Made by a program: the position numbers and the translations under genes. A stretch of DNA of 64,000 nt from positions 39,776,492 through 39,840,491 of the forward strand of contig NC_079203.1 of assembly GCF_026745355.1 (NCBI RefSeq), given 5' to 3'. Source of the DNA: Beta vulgaris subsp. vulgaris (taxonomy: Eukaryota > Streptophyta > Magnoliopsida > Caryophyllales > Amaranthaceae). Below, piece by piece: positions 30,819-42,425 of the stretch; the first letter of the stretch is position 1; each line of letters starts with the position of its first letter. Under the pieces are notes generated by a model that made no database searches, was not told the origin of the DNA, and saw only the letters and a list, made by a program, of their open reading frames with translations.

Positions 30819-33800
30819 GGCTTTGCCGATTACCAAATATTGTGTAATTTAATTTTTTTTGTGGAATCTTTCTCCATTTGTTTTACAGAAAACACAAACC
30901 CTGATGCTGTAAAGCTAAATTATATATTGCCACTATCTTGATATGCATGATGCACAAGTGACCATGCTAATCTGGCTAATCACAAAGAGACTATCATGGT
31001 GGATAATTATTTTTTTATTCCAGATGAAGTGCATCTTTATATTTTTGGGTACCCCACACTTGTTTGTTTCAATTTTTATTTTCTATTCTGAAACACTGGC
31101 CCAAGGACATATGTGAACATGCACTTTTAGAAAGAGGTCGAGACGATGCCTTTGTTTTAGTTTGACTTTAATATCAAAGAGCCTTCTGTTCTTTGTAAGC
31201 TGGAATAGAGTAAGAACTTTTCAGTTGCTGCTTTCGTGGAAGATTGGCTAGCTTTCTATTTGATGAGCTGAAATACGAGTTTCCTTTTATTAGATATGCA
31301 TGCTGATTGCCGAGGGTTACTTGACTTGGATTGTAAGAGCCACTACTTTCAAGGATGTAGTTGAAGTTTTTTGTTTGGATTTGATTGCCATAGATAAAAG
31401 CTGAAATGCTAAAACCATATTGTAAGTGCTTTCTACCTCTTCACAGAAAGAAATATACTCCATCTGAATAATTGTCGTATTACCATATATAGAATGTTTA
31501 CCCCACCCGACCAGCTCAACCCATATGATTTGGGCCCCTCCACTAATTATCTTTTTCTCTCACGCTCTCTCTTTATATTCATGTGATGTGGGACCTTCCA
31601 CCAACTGTCTCGCAACAATTTTTTTAGTTCTTATTTTTAGAAAAGGTTAATTAGAGGACAATATGTTCCTTCTAGAACAAGAGAGGAGAATGGTGGGGCA
31701 CACTCCGAATCCAAATTACAAAATTACCCCCCCCCCCCCCCCCCCCTTCTCTCTTTGTTTTGTAGAGAACAATTCTCTAAATAGCTCAACTTTTACTTCT
31801 ACTCTATCTACTTAAAAAAACCCACATTCCCTTGCTATAAAGTATAAACTGTTATTATGCTTGCCCAAACCTAAGAGGACTATCAATTGAGGATGGGGAG
31901 AGTATATATGTACATGTTTTATTCTAATCCTAAAAAGCTGTGAACTTCTATCTTCTAACTAACTTCTAACAATGAGCTGTGAACCATGACTATCAGGTAA
32001 ATTCAATCAGCTTGTTTACAATTATCCAATCCGTATTCCAGAAAGATTTTCGCTTGTCATCCGATCTCTATTGACGCAAGAAGGCATTTGCTTATCTCTG
32101 AAGCCTGATTTCAAATTCCTGGAGGTAATTACCATTGCTTGGGTAGAATGGTATGTTGTCTTAATAAGGACCAGTGCAAGCATGTTAAAACGACTCTTCC
32201 TTGAATGCTTGATGGAGTGTGTGATTCGCTTGTGGAATGGGGAATTAGATCTTTATTTTCCTTTAGATAACCTTGTAACTTATGTATATATCTGATGTTA
32301 GTTATGTGATATGTAACTAATTATGTCTCTTTATGATAATCGTTGAAGTAGTCAATGTCCAGATCAGTGATCTAGATTACAAATATTGAATTTACACCAA
32401 ATGCTTCTTGAAAACTGCTAAATAAAGGTAATGCTATCAGTACATATACTTAAGCTACTAGTGCAATAAATCTGACGCTGACCATCATGATTGGTTATGG
32501 GTTTTCTGTCCTAGGAGCTATCGCAGCTAAGTAGATGTCCATCATGCCTATGTAATTATTTTACATAATGTCAGTGAATCTGATCTTCGATTGTGTATCC
32601 TGTTAAGTCTTTTGCTTTTTTTTGTTGCTCAAGCATTTGATAAATAGTTCCATGGTTGTTGCTTGAGGATCTGATCTGTTGTTAAATTACATTTTTCTAT
32701 AAATGTAGTTTGTATGGAGAATTAAGCACACCTTATTCAAGAGGTTATAAGAAGATAAGCCTACAGAATAAGTGGCATGTTCGTCTAAAGGCCAAATTAT
32801 ATTCTGTATTCCTCAAAGTATTTTCTTATGCTGATAGCTTGTAGAAGCTTGGGGGTGATTTATGATCCATTTGTTTGGCTGTCTTATATTTGTGCACATT
32901 GTTTGCAACTCTCTCTCTAGGTAGCTTACCCGTATGTGGCAAAGCGTCTTCTTACAGATCCAAATCCTGCTCTTCGTGAACGTCTCATCCAGGTGAGTTA
33001 TATCACATTTATCATTCAGCTTCTTAGCGTGCTAGTAGCTTATCTTTTAAGTTGAGCCCACTTTGTATGTTGTTATTATCTTTGTGTCCCTTGTACATCT
33101 TTTATCTGTCCTATAGAATCCTTTCAAAAAAAAAAATCTGTTCTATAGAATCAGATGTCCGTCTACTACCATCATTTGGAAGCTATATATAAATAAAATT
33201 GAAAAAGATTATGAAGATTGAGGAATTTTCTGTTCTCTTATGAGTTTCTTCACAATGTCCAACTGCTGAGAAAAAGCACAGTATCAGAGCACTTGTTCCA
33301 TACTTCCATTGTCCATTTGAGGGCTTGAAATACTGACACTGTAGTTAATGTAACCTTGAATTTGCAAACGACTATTTACCACCGTACTAAACAATTCTAA
33401 ACTGGATGCATTATAGCAAGGTCATTATTATATCCTAAAACAAAATATTCCAAGTGATGTTGGTGTTAATTATATATTTTATATAAAAGAATTACATTAG
33501 CCATTTTTGCCTTAATACTGAAAAACTCCTCAACTTCTCTATCCTGCATCAGGTGCTTTTTAAAGACGGGGTTTTTCAGTGGAAAAGGTTGGAAAATCTG
33601 ATTGTGCTGGCGAAGGAGAACGTTTCAAGGATGAGCAATACTCCAGCATTGCAACTTAGAAACTCGTTAGTCTTGTTTTTTCCGCTCAATAGATTATCTC
33701 ATTCACTGATTTAATGACAGTTGTTTAACAGTTCTAACTTCTCAACTGTCTTTTGTCACCTGCTGAAGGCAAGGAAATGGACAAGTAGCACGCAAGTTGG

Positions 33801-34199
33801 ACCTTACAGACACCATCAAGGATGGAACACGACTGTTCCTGATCGATGAAGGGATTCGTAGACAACTCGTTCTTGCTTTGACTGAAGACTCTAAGCTTCA
33901 TGTACAAGAGGTTTGTTGTCACATTCTTTTTTTCTATCTATCGGAGTTACTTGAACTTGAATAGCTCAAGATTCATTAATGTTACTGTTGTAGCTTATGG
34001 ATGTGTACCGATTGGTTGAGGATCAAGTAGATGTGCCCAATGTCGCTGTGGAAGTTGCTCGAGGTTAGTTTCAGTCTGTTGAATTCAGTATGTAAATTAA
34101 AGTTCATCCAATTTAATCAAATGTTTCAAACTTGCAGACTTGCCAAATATGGCACGCGATATTTTGCTTTCTTGGAGCAATTCGGTTTTGTATGACTGA
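23215..34199 (+). CDS. ABC1K6: Chloroplast ABC1 atypical kinase, ABC1K6-like
   Basis: Exons: 23215-23502, 24331-24537, 25406-25495, 25575-25721, 28508-28672, 29027-29167, 29258-29437, 29850-30045, 31997-32124, 32921-32992, 33553-33665, 33769-33910, 33994-34063 and 34138-34199. All introns are GT-AG and the joined frame is 666 codons plus stop. Residues 1-60 or so are rich in Ser and poor in acidic residues, like a plastid transit peptide. The ABC1/UbiB kinase core shows the KxGQ motif (SFIKAGQ, residues 159-165), the Ala-rich loop AAASLGQVY (222-230) that replaces the usual Gly-rich loop, VAIK with the ATP-binding Lys (about 244), catalytic HGDPHPGN (377-384) and metal-binding DFGN (397-400). 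Plant members sit in plastoglobules or envelope and affect prenyl-lipid metabolism. ABC1K6 is assigned from remembered similarity, with related ABC1Ks as alternatives. ATG 23215 or 23224 could be the start. Confidence 0.93.
23915..23954 (+). repeat. GGGGTT hexanucleotide array in ABC1K intron 1
   Basis: Five to six uninterrupted ggggtt units on the coding strand, preceded by a run of six G. Four or more runs of four G fit the requirement for an intramolecular G-quadruplex in DNA and in the pre-mRNA. The unit differs from the plant telomere repeat TTTAGGG. Confidence 0.85.
23998..24190. mobile_element. 193-bp MITE in ABC1K intron 1
   Basis: The left end agggtgcgttctcttcac is the inverted partner of the right end gtgaagagaaccaccct. 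The inside is a decayed foldback built from repeated 'acttatctgaactta'-like phrases. No clear target-site duplication is seen, so the superfamily is open. Confidence 0.7.
25722..28507 (+). other. ABC1K intron 4 (2.8 kb)
   Basis: Phase-0 intron. It holds the Stowaway element at 25833-26117. The remainder is AT-rich with no recognised gene or element; some stretches at about 27060-28100 look like decayed mobile DNA but carry no domain I can name. Confidence 0.5.
25833..26117. mobile_element. Stowaway MITE (TA target site)
   Basis: A 285-bp element flanked by TA at 25831-25832 and 26118-26119. The left end ctccctccgtcccaattta mirrors the right end aaataatttgggacggaggg. The internal part is a partial duplication: the phrases catatatagtacataggtcc and actccctccttggt each occur twice. 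No coding capacity; Stowaway elements are mobilised by mariner-type transposases. Confidence 0.92.
30731..30815. repeat. (TC)n microsatellite in ABC1K intron 8
   Basis: A compound ct/tc dinucleotide run with a few interruptions (accc, ttt), 85 bases long. Confidence 0.9.
31452..31904. mobile_element. Possible decayed Stowaway-like element in ABC1K intron 8
   Basis: The left end tactccatctgaataattg is weakly mirrored by the right end caattgaggatggggagagta. Inside lie phrases typical of such elements (accatatatagaatg; tgggaccttccacc) and a C-run of about 20 at 31727-31746. The ends are too degenerate to be sure. Confidence 0.35.
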
Positions 34200-34711
34200 A
34201 GCTGGGAGTTCCATGGTTGCTCATATTTCCATATTCTTCCTTGTAGATGCTGGATTTAAGGGGCAAATTCTGACCCTTTCCCATTTTGTAGAGCACAGAG
34301 GTTTTACCATACTTATATGTTAACTATATTGTATCTAATGTATAGGCTAAGGCAACCACAGTTTTGGTTTGTATATAGCAGCAGATGGTTAGGTTCTCAT
34401 CAATCCATGATAAGTTCAACACTACACCATTTTTGTATATTGCAGGTGATAATAATATTAATCATAAGTTATGTATTCTTTTATATATATTTTCATCAAT
34501 ATTAGTAACAAAGAATTTTTATTGCCAAAAGATGAGAATTACTATATAACTTATAGGGAGTTCCTTCCCCAAAGACGTAAAATATAAACCTTTACAAGCT
34601 GAACAATGACATAATCTTCTGAACTAAAATGAGCCGTGACTTCTAGAGATGGGCTTACCTAGAAGGGAGTTACAAAATAATAAGCTAAAGAATAAAGCTG
34701 TTACAAAGGAG
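34200..34711 (+). other. ABC1K 3' UTR and spacer
   Basis: AT-rich sequence after the stop codon with no recognised gene. It probably contains the poly(A) site. The Copia element begins at 34717 after the target-site duplication. Confidence 0.5.
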
Positions 34712-34716
34712 AGAAT

Positions 34717-34864
34717 TATTAGATTTGGGTAAACTCCTTGAATTGGAGTAAATGTCATTGATCACAATATATAAGAGGTTACAATAATATAATTCTAATA
34801 GGATTAGGAATTCTATCTATAGGGAAATATAAAATATAATCCTAATATATTTCATATTCTATCA
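34717..34864 (-). repeat. Copia 3' LTR (148 bp)
   Basis: On the minus strand it begins TGATAGAATATGAAAT and ends ...CCCAAATCTAATA. It aligns end to end with the split LTR at 41731-42425. The short LTR length suits some Copia lineages. Confidence 0.9.
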
Positions 34865-34874
34865 CACCCGCCAG

Positions 34875-37800
34875 TCATAGCAGGAGGAGGACGAATGCTA
34901 AGACTGGACTTAAACTCCAAAAATAACTGTCGCGGAAGGCCTTTTGTGAAAATATCTGTAGATGATATCGTGTAGGAACATGCAACACACGTATGTGGCC
35001 AATAGCAACCTTTTTCCGAACAAAATGGATGTCCATCTCAACATGTTTGGTGCGTTGGTGTTGTACTGGGTTGCGAGAAAGATAAATGGCACTGACGTTA
35101 TCACAATAAACAACGGTCGTCTGTCGAAGAGGGCAATGTAACTCCAAAAGAAGATTACGCAACCAAGAAGCTTCGACAACAGCATTAGCGACGCTTCTAT
35201 ACTCGACCTCAACACTTGATCTAGAAAGAGTAGGTTGTCGCTTAGACGGCCAAGAAATCAAATTATCCCCAAGAAAACAACAATAACCTGAAGTAGAGCA
35301 ACGAGTATCGGGACACCCGCCCCAATTCGCATCAGTGTAAGTGATCAAGCGCAGGTGAGTACTAGGATATAAATGTAACCCATGATCAATGGTACCTTGA
35401 ATATAGCACAAGATGCGCTCAATGCATGATAATGGGATTCCCGCTGGTCGTGCATGAAAAGGCAAACCTGCTGAACTGCATATGCAATATCTGGACGAGT
35501 AAAGGTGAGATACTGTAGTGCTCCAGCTAAACTGCAGTAATGAGTAGGATCAGATACCGGGGGGCCAGAATCAGCACTTAGCTTGGAGTTGTATCAATGG
35601 GAGTGGCGGCAGGCTTACAAGAACTCATGCCGGCACGTTCCAATATTTCCTGTGCATATTTCTGCTGGGAGATAAGCATATAGGAAGGAGTGCGAGTGAT
35701 AGAAATTCCCAAAAAGTAACCGAGGGGTCCCAAATCAGACATGGGAAATTTTGTGCGAAGAGTGGTAATCATTCGATCTCGTAGAGAATCAGATGAGGTT
35801 CACAGAATAATATCATCAACATACAGTAAAAGATATGCCATGTCAGAACCCTGCTTATAAGTGAATAAGGAAGGATATCACTGTGAGCAACGGTAAAACC
35901 AATCTGCAGAAGAAAGTTAGCAAACCGCTGGTACCAAGCACGAGGTGCTTGCTTAAGACCATACAAGGCTTTGTGTAGTCGACAAACATGATGGGGATAT
36001 TGTTTGTTGACACAGCCTGGAGGTTGATGCATAAAGACAGTTTCTTGCAAATCACCATGAAGAAAGGCATTCTTGACATCGAGTTGATGAATTGACCATT
36101 GGCGAGCCTGGGCTAAACCCAAAATAGTACGAATAGTAGCAGGCCGGACAACGAAACTGAAAGTCTCATCATAACCAACACCTTGTTCTTGTGACCAGCC
36201 ATCACAAACTAAAAAAGTTTTGTGCCTTTCTAGGTCACCATTAGATTTTTCTTTATGACGAAAAAGCCACATACAATTTACAATATTCACCCACGTAGGG
36301 CGAGGAACCAACTCCCAAATCCCTGTTTGAATTAAAGCATGAAATTCATCATTCATAGCCGCATTCCAATTTGGGTCAGATAAGGCAAGTTTGTGATTTT
36401 TTGGAATAGGGGAATGAGAACGAGGTGCAGTTGGGATGGGAGTTATCATGGCATATTTGGGGTTGGGCTTACGAATGTCGTGGCGGGCACGAGTGATCAT
36501 TTGGGGGGAATGCATTGGATGGTGGGCCGGGGATGCAGTATGTGGGCTGCAGATATGGGGTAGGGTGTACCGCGGGTGAGGGCTTGTGGGCTGTTGGGCT
36601 GATGGGTAGAATTCTGGGCAGAGCTGAGGGGAAAGCTGCCGCGCATGGGGCTGAGATCAAGCCCATCAGCCTCGTGAGCAATTGGTGCAGCACACAGCCC
36701 AACAGAAGTAGGAGAAGAGAATTGAGCATTTTGGGCTGCGGAAGGAGATACGGTAGGACTGCGTGGGGCCTGGGGACCATGAGTGGTGGGTTGGGCCTGG
36801 GGAGTAGGGGAACCAACAAATGTCGGAGGTAAGGATTAGATAGGGGGTCGTGGGCCATAGGAGTGTCGTGAGCCAGGGATTGATAAGGGAAATGAAATTC
36901 AAGAAAGGTAACATGCCTGGAAATAATGTGTTTATTGGTGGACATATCAAAACATCTATAACCTTGATGATTCTTAGGGTAGCCAAGGAAAATGAAAGGA
37001 GTGGACCGTGGAGCTAGTTTATGAGGGGTAATAGATGTGAGATTGGGATAACATAAGCAACCAAAAACTCGAAGATGACATAAGTGGGCCTATTATGAAA
37101 CAAAGCCTGGAAAGGAGTGAGCTTGGGAAGGGTCTTGGTAGGTAGGATATTATGTAAATACGTGGCAGTTTCAAGAGAATAGTCCCAAAAAGTAAAGGGA
37201 AGGGATGCATGAAGGAGCAAGGTACGACTGATATTATTTAAAGTGCGAATCATGCATTCAGATTTCCTATTTTGGGAGGAAGTGTAGGGACATTAAAATC
37301 GAAAAACCATACCAGTATTGAGGCAAAATTGTTTAAATGGATTATTGTCAAATTCACAACCATGATCACTTTGAAAGGCTTTAATGGGGCGTTCAAATTG
37401 AGTTTGAACATAGGCATGGAAATCTAGAAGGGCTTGGTAGGCTTGAGATTTGTAGGCTAGGGGAACAATCCACACATAATGGGTGAAATCATCAAGAAGA
37501 ACTAGATAGTACTTTTTGCCAGAGGTGCTACATATAGGGGAAGTCCATAAATCAGCATGAATTATTATCAAAACCAGTAGTAGTATTACTAGTAGAATCA
37601 TAAAAAGGTAATTTAACATGTTTCCCAATCTGACAAGAATTGCAAAAACTGGAGTCATGCTCCTTATTACAAACTATAGAATTATTTTGCCTAAGAAAAT
37701 TGATAGATTGTGCTCTTGGATGTCCTAGACGATCATTCCAAATGGTTAGTGTAATAGCAGCCAGTCACGTGGCAAGGCAGATGGAAGGTTGAGCTGGAGT

Positions 37801-38117
37801 GACAGGATATAAGTCCCTTTGACTCTCACATCTTGTTATAATGCTCCCCGTTCGAAGGTCCTTTACAGTGAAACCAAAAGGGTCAAATTCAATAGACACA
37901 TAATTATCAGTAGTAAATTTGCGGACAATAATTAAGTTTTTGGAGCAAGATAGACATCACGAAGGTGTAACGAATGATTTGTATGACCATAACCCGTAAT
38001 TGGATTACGATTGCCATTACCAACTAAAATATGATTATGTGTGCTTAAGTTAAACAAGGTAACGAGATTACCTGAGGAGTTGGTCATATGGGAGGTTGCA
38101 CCGGAATCCATATACAA
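34875..38117 (-). pseudogene. Copia pol: protease, integrase, reverse transcriptase, RNase H
   Basis: Protease: MDSGATSHM (about 38113-38090) with the catalytic D-S-G. GAG-pre-integrase: WNDRLGHPRAQS with a following H and C pair (about 37745-37620). Integrase core: HADLW near 37560, LDDFTHYVW near 37500 and FQSDHGCEFDN near 37375, then 37253-37014. Reverse transcriptase: NDEFHALIQTGIWELVPRP near 36330, DVKNAFLHGDLQE near 36070, and the catalytic YVDD near 35830 in a frame shifted from its upstream part; YFLGI near 35715. RNase H: DANWGGCPDTRCSTSGYC near 35310 and YCDNVSAIYLSRNP near 35090. Several frameshifts and stops break it. Confidence 0.9.
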
Positions 38118-38562
38118 GTGGGGTCAGGATTTTGAAGAGTCACGGTTAAAAAAGCATTGTTGAGATTCATGGGCATCAAAGGGGGCCCATAAGCTTGAGG
38201 GCCGGATATATGGGCCTGAGATGCGTATGGTTGCTGGGCCGAAGGGGGGGCATGGGCCGGTGCTGTATACTCGCTACTGCAGTCGAATAGTGTGCGGGTG
38301 GTGTGGCCCACTGGCACTGTTGCCAGTTTTGAAAAGCGGCCCAGGTTTGTGGGCTAGGGACTGGGCCAGCCCAGTAAGGAGAAAACATATGCGTCGGCAC
38401 CTGCTGCTGAGGGTGAGAGTTAGACGAATTGGAGTTGCTCCCTCAACCTCGACCTCTTCCTCGATTGGGCCAACCACCACGACCACCGGGACGGCCTCGA
38501 CCGCTGCCAAGACCATTGTTCTGTCTGCCGGTGCCTTGACTAGTGGGATGGTGAGGAGGTTG

Positions 38563-41125
38563 CTAGGGAGGTGGCGCATGTGAGACAGCACCCGAATCAA
38601 GGCGAAGCACCAACTTTTGGTCTGACATAAGTTGGTCAACATTGGCAAGCTGATCACGAAGTGATTTTAGTTGTTGACAGTAAAAGGTAATGTCAGAGAA
38701 ATTTGAGAGGTGTAAATAATTAAACATATTTTCAAGATACACAACACGGGTGTGTTTATTGTCTTTAAAAATTGCTTTTAAGCGATCCCATGTGATAAGT
38801 GCGCAAAATAACATATTTATATCCCCTTATTTCATTTTAATATGTGTGTTTATATTATTATTTTAATGCATTTTATCTACTTTTAATACTATTAGATATA
38901 ATATGCTATGTTCATTTTTATTACTAATATTAGTTAATTATATTACTTTTGTGTAATGAGGTAAATTAGTCCAAAGAATGAACAAAAAGCTAAAGCCCAA
39001 TTCTCCTTGTGAAAATTTCAGCCCAAGCTTCAATTGAAAAGAAAGAAAGGATTCCGATTCTCTTCGCAACACCAGTCAAAGTCCAAAGGGAAAAAAAAGA
39101 AAAAAAAAAAGAGAAAAGAAAACAAAAGAGAAAAGAAAGAAGAAAAAGCACGTGAGAGAAGCAAAGACATGACAAAAAGAAAAGAAAACAAAAGAAAAAA
39201 AAAATAGAAGAAAATAAACAGAAGAAGAAACGAAAGGAAGATCAAGAGGGCGTCATTCCTTCATCCTCTTCGATGACGCTCCACTTCAGCTCCTCATTCA
39301 AACCGCCTTCTTCCACCACCATATTTCCACCAATCAAAAAGCCCGCATCTTGCGACCAATCAAATGGAGCGACACAACTGCAATTCGGCGCCGCAAAAAG
39401 TAAGGAGAAGTCGTTTTTTAGGGCCAGAAACTTGGAGCCCAATTCTTGGCTCCAATTGGCTTGAATCTCCTCTTCGGCGGCGCGAATTGGGTATAAATAC
39501 CCCATTGAGGGTCATGAAAATACTATGCAAGGAATTCCGCAGAATTTTGAGTGAGAAAAATTAGAGAAATCGCGTGAGACTTCGAGGCTAGTGTGGGGGT
39601 GCGCGAGTTCGACGAGGAAGAAAGCCTTGGGTTGGAGTCCTAGCATACAATCGAGAGGGTGAAGTTCAAGCTCGAACGTAGGTGCGAAATCCGAAATTCT
39701 AAGGCGAATTTCCCCGCGATACATAAGTCTTCTCTCTTTCTCTTGCACTTTCATATTAGTTTTAAAGTTTCTTGATTATAATTTCTGAATTTCATAGTAT
39801 GTATGAATTGTATTGTTTGAATTAAGTTGGATTATGTTGTTGAATTTCATAGTTAGTTTAGAAGTTTGGATTGCGAGTGTTGAATTATATTGGATTGTAT
39901 GGTTTGAATTCAAAATTGGATTGTGATATTTGAATCGAGTTTGAATTAAGAGGTTTGAAGTATATTTGGATTGTGGTGTGGAACTTTGAGTTGAATTCAA
40001 GATTGTTTGTAGTTGGATACTCAAGTTATGTTTGGTTGTAATGTTTAAAATCCAATTTTACACTTAATTTGCTATGTTATTAGGTATAAATTTGAGATTA
40101 TTGCTAGTTATGTGATTTAGCCTAGTTTGAATTGTATGACAACAAGTGGTAATAACTAGTTTAATTTAAGCCTGCAAAGATGGTTGTAAATTAAAACTAG
40201 AATATAACTTGAACTAGTTATTTAAACATAAAGATATGATATGTTTTGATTAACTATGAATTAATGACGTACTTCTAGTTCTATAATGCTTCTAGTTTAA
40301 TCGTCAGAAGTTGCAAAATACTTGTGGTGATTAGATTAGTTTAGAATCGATATTCGGCCTAGTTCAATGTTGATTAAAAGTATGGAAGCATAGGAGAGTT
40401 TGGCTACTTAAATTCCTACAATTAACCTATCTAATCAATCTTGGATTTATGAAATTGGAAGTATAATCAAGGTTAGGAATTTATAAATCTCTTAAAGTAT
40501 TGTGAGCTTAAAGTGGAATTACTTTTCATCACTTGTAAATAGTAGGTTAGACTTATCTTTAGTTATTTTTAAATTCATAAAAATGTCTTGTAAACCCTCC
40601 AAAACAATGTGAATATGTATATATTAGTAAATAACATGTATATCATAGTTAAGTACTCTTAATTAGTTGAACTTGGATTTTAGGATCATATAAATCTCTC
40701 TGTGGGATCAACCCTTATTTATCGATGTACTAACTTAGATAACCCTAATGTGGATGAAATAAGGTTTTAATTTGTACGCATAACGACACATACCACCATG
40801 TTTTTTGATCCGTGGATGTTTGCAACAAATCGGCAGAAATAGTGCCAAAAATCCACTTTTTAACAACAGAATCGAGGCGCTACCATAAGGCGTCCGATAT
40901 GTCAGCAGGACGAGGTTTCGTGGAATCAATATGATCAAGAACATCATAGGCATGACAACGGATTTCAAACAGCTCAATCCAATTGGAATACTGAACCTTC
41001 CCACAATTAAGAATCAAAGGTATATCGTTCTTGATGTTGCTGACGGATAATGTCGGGTGGTAGGTGGCATTAGGCGCAGATGGAGGAGGGGGGTTGTGTC
41101 GGCGTTTTTTGTCATGGTGGCTCAA
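38563..41125 (-). pseudogene. Copia gag, interrupted by a solo LTR
   Basis: The N-terminal part (41125 down to about 40801) carries the UBN2-type gag region (KVQYSNWIELFEIRCHAYDV, DISDALW, then a continuation to ...LLQTSTDQKTW). The rest resumes at about 38787 (WDRLKAIFKDNKHTRVVYLE...FSDITFYCQQLKSLRDQL). Between them lies a 2003-bp solo LTR with its own duplicated site; taking it out with one copy of CCATG puts both halves in one frame. The later gag part and zinc-knuckle region are shifted and degenerate. Gag would form the virus-like particle; this copy cannot. Confidence 0.85.
38793..40795. mobile_element. Solo LTR (2003 bp) inserted in Copia gag
   Basis: It starts TGATAAGTGCGC and ends ...ACACATACCA, flanked by the 5-bp direct repeat CCATG (38788-38792 and 40796-40800). 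The size and the TGATAAGTGCGC start suit a Ty3/gypsy LTR (Tat/Retand-like, from memory). No internal domain is present, as expected after LTR-LTR recombination. A TATA-like ggtataaatacccc at about 39489-39502 could be the old promoter. Long purine-rich stretches (39080-39240) lie upstream of it. Open frames across 39030-39500 are not recognisable proteins. Confidence 0.88.
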
Positions 41126-41225
41126 GAAGAGGGGTTCTGGAAACGAATAGGAGGGCTCGGCACTAGGAGGGCCGGAAACAAAAAAAAGTGAAGAAAAGAA
41201 AAAAAATTAATCTTGTTGTTGTGAA

Positions 41226-41718
41226 TAGGGATGGCAATTGGGCGGGGTGGGTGCGGAGGATGGTACCTCCACACCCGCACCCGCATAAAATTTCAATCCC
41301 CATCCCCGCCCCACCACCGATTGCGAGGGGAAATTCCAGACCTATCCCCGCCCACCACCCGCATGGGTACCCGCACCCGCTTCATACCCGCATCGTACCC
41401 ACTTCATCCCCACCCCACCACCCACATGGGTATCCGCACCCGCTTCGTACCGACATCATGCCCACATATTTATATTTTTGCAAGATAAAATTATTAATAA
41501 TATAAGTATATAAATAGAATTTTAATCATATATATGTGGGGCGGGGTGGGCGGGGATGGTTGGGGATAGCATAAAATCCATATCCCCTCCACCACCCATT
41601 GCAAGTAGGATTTTAATCCCCATCCCCACCCCATCCCCGCCTAACCTAGACCCATCCCCGCCCACTTGGGCGGGGATGGGGCGGGTCTCCTACTTGACCC
41701 TCCCCACTGCCATCCCTA
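41226..41718. mobile_element. hAT-type non-autonomous element (TAGGGATGGCAAT ends)
   Basis: A 493-bp element with inverted termini tagggatggcaattgggcgg / ...actgccatcccta. It is flanked by the near-identical octamers gttgtgaa (41218-41225) and gctgtgat (41719-41726), six of eight bases matching, as expected of an aged hAT target duplication. The interior is extremely C-rich then G-rich: 'cacccgc' and 'catccccgccc' phrases fold back on 'gcggggatgggg'. It sits immediately beside the Copia primer-binding site. No coding capacity. Confidence 0.78.
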
Positions 41719-41730
41719 GCTGTGATACCA
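41719..41730 (-). other. Copia primer-binding site
   Basis: The minus strand reads TGGTATCACAGC directly after the 5' LTR. It is one base off the common plant PBS TGGTATCAGAGC, complementary to initiator Met-tRNA. The first eight bases inside the element (41719-41726) also serve as the target-site copy of the hAT-like insertion. Confidence 0.8.
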
Positions 41731-42425
41731 TATTAGATTTTGGTAAACTCCTTGAATTGAAGTGAATGCCATTGATCAGAATATATAAGAGGTTAAAATA
41801 ATAAAATTCTAATAGGATTAGGAATTCTATCTATTGGGAAATACAAAATATCCTAGTATATTTCATACTAGTTGCATATGCACGCGATGCGTGCGTCAAT
41901 AATCTTATGTAGTTATATATAAATGAACATGTTTTTTTATCTAAAATTATTTTGATAGTGATGTAAATTATTGAAGTTCTTTTGTAGATGTTATTATCCT
42001 TTTAAATTAAAGGTGAATGATTTTCAATGGTTCAATACCATCACTGTAAAATTTGGTCGATGATTTAATAATTTTCTTTTCAGCGACTTTAGTATATATA
42101 GTTCTTTAACAATTATAGATGTTAATAAATCATATTGTTTGAACTTTGTAAATATGAAATATTATTTTATCACGATATGTTGCTAACTATTTTTGGTTGA
42201 ACATTCTAATTGATTTCGTGAATTGATTGTGTCAATCTAGTTTGTCAAGTTATTAATGATATAGCATATTCCATTCATATGACAATTTTTATTGATTCTC
42301 ATTTTTCAATATTATTTTATAAAAGAAAAAATATTATTTTATATTATTAAAGGGTATTTTAGTACGTCACTTCAAAAGAGGACACCACACCTCCTCTCTT
42401 GGCTTATATAATAGAGATTCTATCA
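41731..42425 (-). repeat. Copia 5' LTR, split by a Helitron
   Basis: The LTR pieces are 41731-41867 and 42418-42425. Joining them reproduces the intact 3' LTR, including its terminal eight bases. The break falls between A and T on the minus strand. Confidence 0.88.
41868..42417 (-). mobile_element. Helitron inserted in the Copia 5' LTR
   Basis: On the minus strand the 550-bp insert begins TCTCTATTATATAAGCCAAG and ends with CTAG. The hairpin GCACGC-ATC-GCGTGC lies about 11 bases before the end. The flanks are A on the 5' side and T on the 3' side with no target duplication. All of these are Helitron features. The intact 3' LTR supplies the empty site. It is non-autonomous: no Rep/helicase is encoded. 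Confidence 0.9.

Larger units (their letters stand above)
34717..42425 (-). mobile_element. Copia LTR retrotransposon with three nested insertions
   Basis: A Ty1/Copia element on the minus strand, flanked by the 5-bp target-site duplication AGAAT at 34712-34716 and 42426-42430. The 3' LTR is 34717-34864. The 5' LTR is 41731-41867 plus 42418-42425, split by a Helitron. A Met-initiator-tRNA type primer-binding site (TGGTATCACAGC on the minus strand) adjoins the 5' LTR. The order gag, protease, integrase, RT, RNase H is that of Copia. Subtracting a solo LTR, a hAT-like element and a Helitron leaves about 4.65 kb, a normal length. The two LTRs differ by about ten substitutions and one 3-bp indel in about 145 bases, so it is an old copy. 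All coding regions are broken. Confidence 0.93.

Noticed and set aside
36515..36832. + strand frame opposite the Copia RT/integrase linker
   Set aside because: Shadow of the minus-strand retroelement; Gly/Arg-rich composition comes from the Pro/His-rich antisense.
39030..39505. Open frames in the solo LTR
   Set aside because: Phe/Leu-rich translations of purine- or pyrimidine-rich DNA, without domains; LTRs are normally noncoding.
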